This document shows, piece by piece, positions 17,626-19,947 of a DNA stretch of 19,947 bases. How positions within the stretch are numbered: the first letter of the stretch is position 1; every line of letters starts with the position of its first letter. Position numbers and translations under genes: made by a program. Origin of the DNA: an uncultured Bacteroidales bacterium (GTDB taxonomy: Bacteria; Bacteroidota; Bacteroidia; Bacteroidales; UBA3824); assembly GCA_937877455.1 (NCBI GenBank), contig CALFIU010000089.1, positions 1-19,947 of the forward strand, written 5' to 3'. A model generated the notes under the pieces. It was not told the DNA's origin and did no database searches. It worked only from the letters and a program-made list of their open reading frames with translations.

Positions 17626-17678
17626 CTTGAATCCCACCCTGCCCCTGACTTCGGTCAAGCCGGTGGTTTTAGTTTTTT
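17626..17678 (+). ncRNA. Candidate small RNA with terminator, next to cassette 2
   Basis: The predicted transcript from the promoter at 17612 meets CCACC (17634-17638) pairing with GGTGG (17662-17666), enclosing TGAC-TTCG-GTCA (17646-17657), a stem closed by a stable TTCG loop. TTTTAGTTTTTT follows (17667-17678). A promoter plus an immediate terminator predicts an RNA of about 50 nt. It points towards the 3' end of the reverse-strand cassette (stop at 17702), so it could also serve as a shield or yield antisense on read-through. Speculative. Confidence 0.4.
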
Positions 17679-17701
17679 ATACAACTGCAAATATAATACT
17701 T

Positions 17702-18109
17702 TTATTTGATTTCCACAAAACCTATTTCACTTTTTTCGTCATCAGAGAGTTTGTACATTTCAAAAATAATGTTGTCAATCTCGATTGCCTTCTCTTTTGT
17801 GTATTCTTGTTGTATGTCATCAACAAGTGCTTTGAACTTGCTATCTGTTTCACCGTCAACTTCAATGACAGGTATTTTGTCGAAGAAGATTTTGCGCAAC
17901 TCTCGTGTTCCTCCTTGCAATTCGGGAAAATTGTCGATGAAACAGTATTTGAATAGCGATGAGTTAAGAAACGCTATCAAGAACGCAATATGATTTCCCG
18001 TTATCATAAATGATTTGTCATTTTGATAGAATCCCTTTGTATCAAAATAAAATGGCAAAAACTTTGTCATATTTGGGTACATTATTTTTGGCTTATTAAA
18101 ATCGTCGGA
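17702..18109 (-). CDS. Silent specificity cassette 2 (C-terminal TRD fragment)
   Basis: Reverse-strand frame from the inverted site: SDDFNKPKI, then MYPNMTKFLPFYFDTKGFYQ, ITGNHIAFLIAFLNSSLFKY, ELQGGTRELRKIFFDKIPVI and an EMYKLSDDEKSEIGFVEIK end. The pattern (GNH...AFLNSSL...GG...F..IP) is the C-terminal half of an Eco57I-type specificity domain. It has no N-terminal part, no catalytic motif and no promoter. Inversion between site A and site C (2195 bp, carrying cassette 1 and the AbiEii pair along) would create a methyltransferase of 1155 residues in frame. It differs strongly in sequence from the expressed end and from cassettes 1 and 3, so it should give a different DNA target. Confidence 0.8.
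   Translation of the reverse strand, partial: SDDFNKPKIMYPNMTKFLPFYFDTKGFYQNDKSFMITGNHIAFLIAFLNSSLFKYCFIDNFPELQGGTRELRKIFFDKIPVIEVDGETDSKFKALVDDIQQEYTKEKAIEIDNIIFEMYKLSDDEKSEIGFVEIK
18084..18109 (-). repeat. Inversion site C, head of cassette 2
   Basis: 26 bases identical to site A in inverse orientation; 31 bases shared with site B (18079-18109). Sites B, C and D are direct repeats of each other. Confidence 0.85.
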
Positions 18110-18132
18110 AAAATGCTATGGGAGATATAAAA

Positions 18133-18164
18133 TTTTGAATTTACTAATATTATGAGTACCTTTG
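18133..18164 (+). promoter_or_regulatory. Promoter of the Abi_2-like gene
   Basis: TTTTG (18133-18137), 19 bases, TACCTTTG (18157-18164). This is a near-ideal Bacteroidota promoter. It overlaps the TTG at 18162, ruling that out as a start and favouring ATG at 18180. Confidence 0.65.
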
Positions 18165-18179
18165 CAAAAACTCATTGAT

Positions 18180-18869
18180 ATGAAGTACGAAGAATTTGAA
18201 GATATCATCTCTCCTGAGCGTATGCAAAGATATTTGCAGGCGTGCGCCAACAATACTAAAAAGGCAATGACACTGTATCGCTACAACCTAAAACTGTCGC
18301 AAGAAATGTTCACTATTATCAGTTGCTTTGAAGTTGCCATACGCAATAGGATTGACAAGGTGATGAAACAAAACTTCGGCAACGATTGGTTGCGCGATAG
18401 CATATTGCCAGGAGGGAGGTTTGATTCCGACCCTCGTGTATTAGGAACAAAAAAAATTATAAAAAAAGCATATGAAGATTTGCTTAGGAACAACAACTAC
18501 ACTCATACAAAGCTTCTCGCCGAAATGGAGTTCGGCGTGTGGAAATTTATGTACAACAATGTCCAATACCGACTGGTAAACCGTTGTCTGTTAAGCGTTT
18601 TTCCTAACAAACCGACTTCAACCCCTACATTGCATTATGATAATACATTCGTGTTTGCCAAACTGGACTGTATCAATATTGTCCGCAATAGAATTGCACA
18701 CCATGAACCAGTTTGTTTTGGCAATTCAAATACTATAGTTACTCGTATGATTGTAGATTGCTACAATTCAATTGAACTTCTATTTGGCTGGATGGGAATT
18801 AACTCCGCAGATTTCCTTTACGGTTTGAACCACATAAACAATGTGTGTAAACTTGTTGTTGGTATTTAA
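18180..18869 (+). CDS. Abi_2-like abortive infection protein with HEPN motif
   Basis: 229 residues starting MKYEEFEDIISPERMQRYLQ. The N-terminal part ALTLYRYN-like stretch (here AMTLYRYNLKLSQEMFTIIS) and FEVAIRNRIDKVM match the Abi_2/AbiD-F group as I know it. Near the C-terminus, IVRNRIAHHEPV carries the RNxxxH ribonuclease signature of HEPN domains (R-N-R-I-A-H), following CINIVRN. Such proteins are thought to cut RNA in infected cells and stop phage spread. It stands alone, with its own promoter, between cassettes 2 and 3 and in the opposite direction to them. A hairpin with T-run at 18932-18975 is a good terminator. The family assignment is likely; an antiphage role is inferred. Confidence 0.8.
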   Translation: MKYEEFEDIISPERMQRYLQACANNTKKAMTLYRYNLKLSQEMFTIISCFEVAIRNRIDKVMKQNFGNDWLRDSILPGGRFDSDPRVLGTKKIIKKAYEDLLRNNNYTHTKLLAEMEFGVWKFMYNNVQYRLVNRCLLSVFPNKPTSTPTLHYDNTFVFAKLDCINIVRNRIAHHEPVCFGNSNTIVTRMIVDCYNSIELLFGWMGINSADFLYGLNHINNVCKLVVGI

Positions 18870-18889
18870 CATTTTTTCACACTTAAATT

Positions 18890-18920
18890 TTTGTTGTTAT
18901 AAATTTACTAAATACATTTG
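18890..18920 (+). promoter_or_regulatory. Strong forward promoter in front of a terminator hairpin
   Basis: TTTG (18890-18893), 19 bases, TACATTTG (18913-18920). No forward gene follows before the hairpin at 18932. It repeats the layout seen at 17588. Confidence 0.5.
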
Positions 18921-18931
18921 CAATGTTAAGT

Positions 18932-18975
18932 CCCGACAGTCCCTGAGCAATCAAACTGCCGGGTATTGTTTTTTT
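18932..18975 (+). terminator. Hairpin terminator, possible end of a very short RNA
   Basis: CCCGaCAGT (18932-18940) pairs with ACTGcCGGG (18955-18963) at eight of nine positions, with a 14-base loop, then seven T (18969-18975). It can end the Abi_2-like transcript (stop at 18869). Because a good promoter lies at 18890-18920, it may also end an RNA of about 50 nt starting near 18927. The only ORF in such an RNA is a seven-codon one (ATG at 18923). Confidence 0.6.
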
Positions 18976-18991
18976 ACGGTTTCCACGACAT

Positions 18992-19387
18992 CTACCGAAC
19001 ATTATTCTCTATAAAGGCGATTTCATCGGGATTGAGATTGTATAACTCGTAAATATAGTTATTCAATTCGTTATCAGAGGTTTGATTTACAATACGTTGG
19101 CGCACTTTATCAGTAAAACTACTTGGAAAATTCAACTTCAAAAGTGTATCTTCAAGTGTTGTAACATATAATTGAATACCTCCTCCTTGTACTTCTGCCT
19201 CGGTAGTTGCTTTCAAATACCAATCAAACAACTTAGAGTTCATTAATCCACAAAATTGGATTAAGTTATCCTTATTACCTACCATAATATTGACTGCATT
19301 ATTACAAATCATTTGTTTTTCATCAAAGCAAAAATTGATATTGCAGCCAATGATTTTCCACATTATTTTTGGCTTATTAAAATCGTC
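18992..19387 (-). CDS. Silent specificity cassette 3 (C-terminal TRD fragment)
   Basis: Reverse-strand frame from the inverted site: DDFNKPKI, then MWKIIGCNINFCFDEKQMIC, VGNKDNLIQFCGLMNSKLFD, VQGGGIQLYVTTLEDTLLKL and the end ELYNLNPDEIAFIENNVR. The end is almost the same as that of the expressed methyltransferase (NPDEIAFIENIVR), direct evidence that the cassettes and the expressed end are relatives. It carries no start region, catalytic motif or promoter. Inversion between site A and site D (3476 bp) would give 1152 residues in frame. The cassette head has invaded or replaced the end of a small membrane-protein gene on its right. Confidence 0.8.
   Translation of the reverse strand, partial: DDFNKPKIMWKIIGCNINFCFDEKQMICNNAVNIMVGNKDNLIQFCGLMNSKLFDWYLKATTEAEVQGGGIQLYVTTLEDTLLKLNFPSSFTDKVRQRIVNQTSDNELNNYIYELYNLNPDEIAFIENNVR
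19365..19387 (-). repeat. Inversion site D, head of cassette 3
   Basis: The 23-base core identical to site A in inverse orientation; unlike B and C it lacks the flanking TCC. On the cassette side it shares 10 further bases with site B. Confidence 0.85.
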
Positions 19388-19643
19388 CTTTTTTTATTCC
19401 GCCAATACTAAAACCATTTGTCCTTAATGTCGTAATCGGTTTTTCGTCTTTTATGTAACACTTTCAATGTCAGCGAGGTTATAATCTTTTCCATAAATTC
19501 CGGAAATCTGCATTTGACGGTCGGTAAAGGTGATTTCGTTTTTTTTGATAACTTAAACCTATTATCAAACCAACAACCAGTACTCCTACCACTACAACAA
19601 TAGTTAATAAAATCCCTTTACAAGTACTACTTATTTTTTTCAT
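19377..19643 (-). pseudogene. Small membrane protein with PH-like domain, frameshifted and cut at site D
   Basis: From ATG 19643 the reverse strand reads MKKISSTCKG and a strong membrane helix (ILLTIVVVVGVLVVGLIIGL). In the run of eight A that follows, the frame is lost. Dropping one A gives NEITFTDRQMQISGIYGKDY and ADIESV, and after a second shift KDEKPITTLRTNGFSIGG and IKKGRF, which reach a TAA inside inversion site D (19377-19379). The pattern ISGxYG...DI.SV...RTNGFxxGGIKKG is one I know from small Bacteroidota membrane proteins with a bacterial PH-like domain, which normally continue further. Two frameshifts and loss of the 3' end mark it as dead. The unshifted frame would give a 54-residue peptide. 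Confidence 0.65.
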
Positions 19644-19660
19644 ACTTAATTATAAAACAA

Positions 19661-19947
19661 TTACTTTTTCTCCCACTCCGTAATCTCGCAGACGTGCTTT
19701 TTGGTGTCCTTGTCGTAGTTGATGGCGACGAAAAGGAGGTTGCCTTTGTAGTTGTCGAGGGCGTCGAAATATTGGCGGTTTTGAATCTGTTGCAATGCTT
19801 TTCCGGTTGATTCGTTGATTTTCAATTCGATGATGATTGCCGGATGCTCAGGCGATTTTACAACGGGGACATACACCAAGTCGGCAAAACCTTTTCCCGT
19901 GGAAAGTTCCTTGAAACAGTTGTAATAGTTGAGCGCGTGTACAAAAG
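19661..19947 (-). CDS. C-terminal part of an AAA-ATPase-like/PD-(D/E)XK nuclease protein, 5' end beyond the window
   Basis: The reverse frame is open from the right edge to the TAA at 19661 (about 95 codons). It reads FVHALNYYNCFKELSTGKGF, then ADLVYVPVV, AIIIELKINESTGKALQQI and YFDALDNYKGNLLFVAINYD. The Asp of FADLVY and the Glu and Lys of IELK are the PD-(D/E)XK residues, and the part KALQQIQNRQY is the usual helix after them. This is the C-terminal nuclease-like domain of the DUF1703/AAA-ATPase_like family, the family of the gene at the left edge. The upstream part is outside the window. It is intact as far as visible. Confidence 0.82.
   Translation of the reverse strand, partial: FVHALNYYNCFKELSTGKGFADLVYVPVVKSPEHPAIIIELKINESTGKALQQIQNRQYFDALDNYKGNLLFVAINYDKDTKKHVCEITEWEKK

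Noticed and set aside
17409..17993. Forward frames of 73, 109 and 95 codons
   Set aside because: They are antisense to the AbiEii partner and cassette 2 and have no coding features.
15909..19387. CRISPR array or integron attC array
   Set aside because: Only four sites, spaced 0.7-1.4 kb apart, coding within a protein frame, one inverted; no short regular spacers and no integrase.
16273..19387. Cassettes as three independent small genes
   Set aside because: Each begins in frame at the same site and matches only the C-terminal half of a specificity domain; none has a promoter of its own.
1..19947. tRNA, rRNA or insertion sequences
   Set aside because: I saw no cloverleaf, rRNA-like stretch or transposase with terminal repeats; the Rpn-like gene is the only transposase-related one.

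Overview
The window looks like an accessory, defence-rich segment of a Bacteroidota genome, probably of the order Bacteroidales. The main evidence is the repeated Bacteroidota-type -7 promoter box TAnnTTTG, often with a TTG/TTTG box about 19 bases upstream. The moderate-to-low G+C, weak Shine-Dalgarno signals and protein families (AAA-ATPase-like/PD-(D/E)XK proteins, Rpn-like nucleases, AbiEii with a small partner) agree with this. I could run no database search, so family names rest on motifs I recognise.

Left part (1-5832): the 5' part of an AAA-ATPase-like gene (minus strand, running off the left edge), then a compact type II restriction-modification pair (PD-(D/E)XK endonuclease and N6-adenine methyltransferase, overlapping by ATGA). 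Next come a GNAT acetyltransferase, the remnant of a gene with a signal peptide, and an Rpn/PD-(D/E)XK nuclease gene broken by one in-frame TAA.

Central part (5991-16295): an apparent operon of a fused phospholipase D-like nuclease/SNF2 helicase followed by two large Eco57I-type DNA methyltransferases. The helicase and methyltransferases together resemble a type ISP restriction enzyme split into separate polypeptides. The two methyltransferase genes start with the same sequence. A perfect 483-bp direct repeat (9304-9786 and 12746-13228) carries the last 92 bases of the helicase gene and the first 380 bases of the methyltransferase gene.

Right part (15909-19643) is the most interesting. A short site inside the second methyltransferase gene (15909-15934) recurs three times downstream in the opposite orientation (about 16646, 18084 and 19365). 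Each inverted copy is the head of a reverse-strand, start-less C-terminal specificity (TRD) cassette in the same reading frame. Inversion between the first site and any of the others would give a full-length protein of 1152, 1155 or 1152 residues, against 1148 now. This is a shufflon-like specificity switch for the methyltransferase. An AbiEii-type toxin-antitoxin pair sits between cassettes 1 and 2, and an Abi_2-like HEPN protein between cassettes 2 and 3. Two strong promoters followed at once by terminator-like hairpins point into the 3' ends of cassettes 2 and 3 and may make small RNAs. A small membrane-protein pseudogene is cut off exactly at the last site. No recombinase gene is visible in the window. 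The right edge holds the C-terminal end of another PD-(D/E)XK/AAA-ATPase-like protein.
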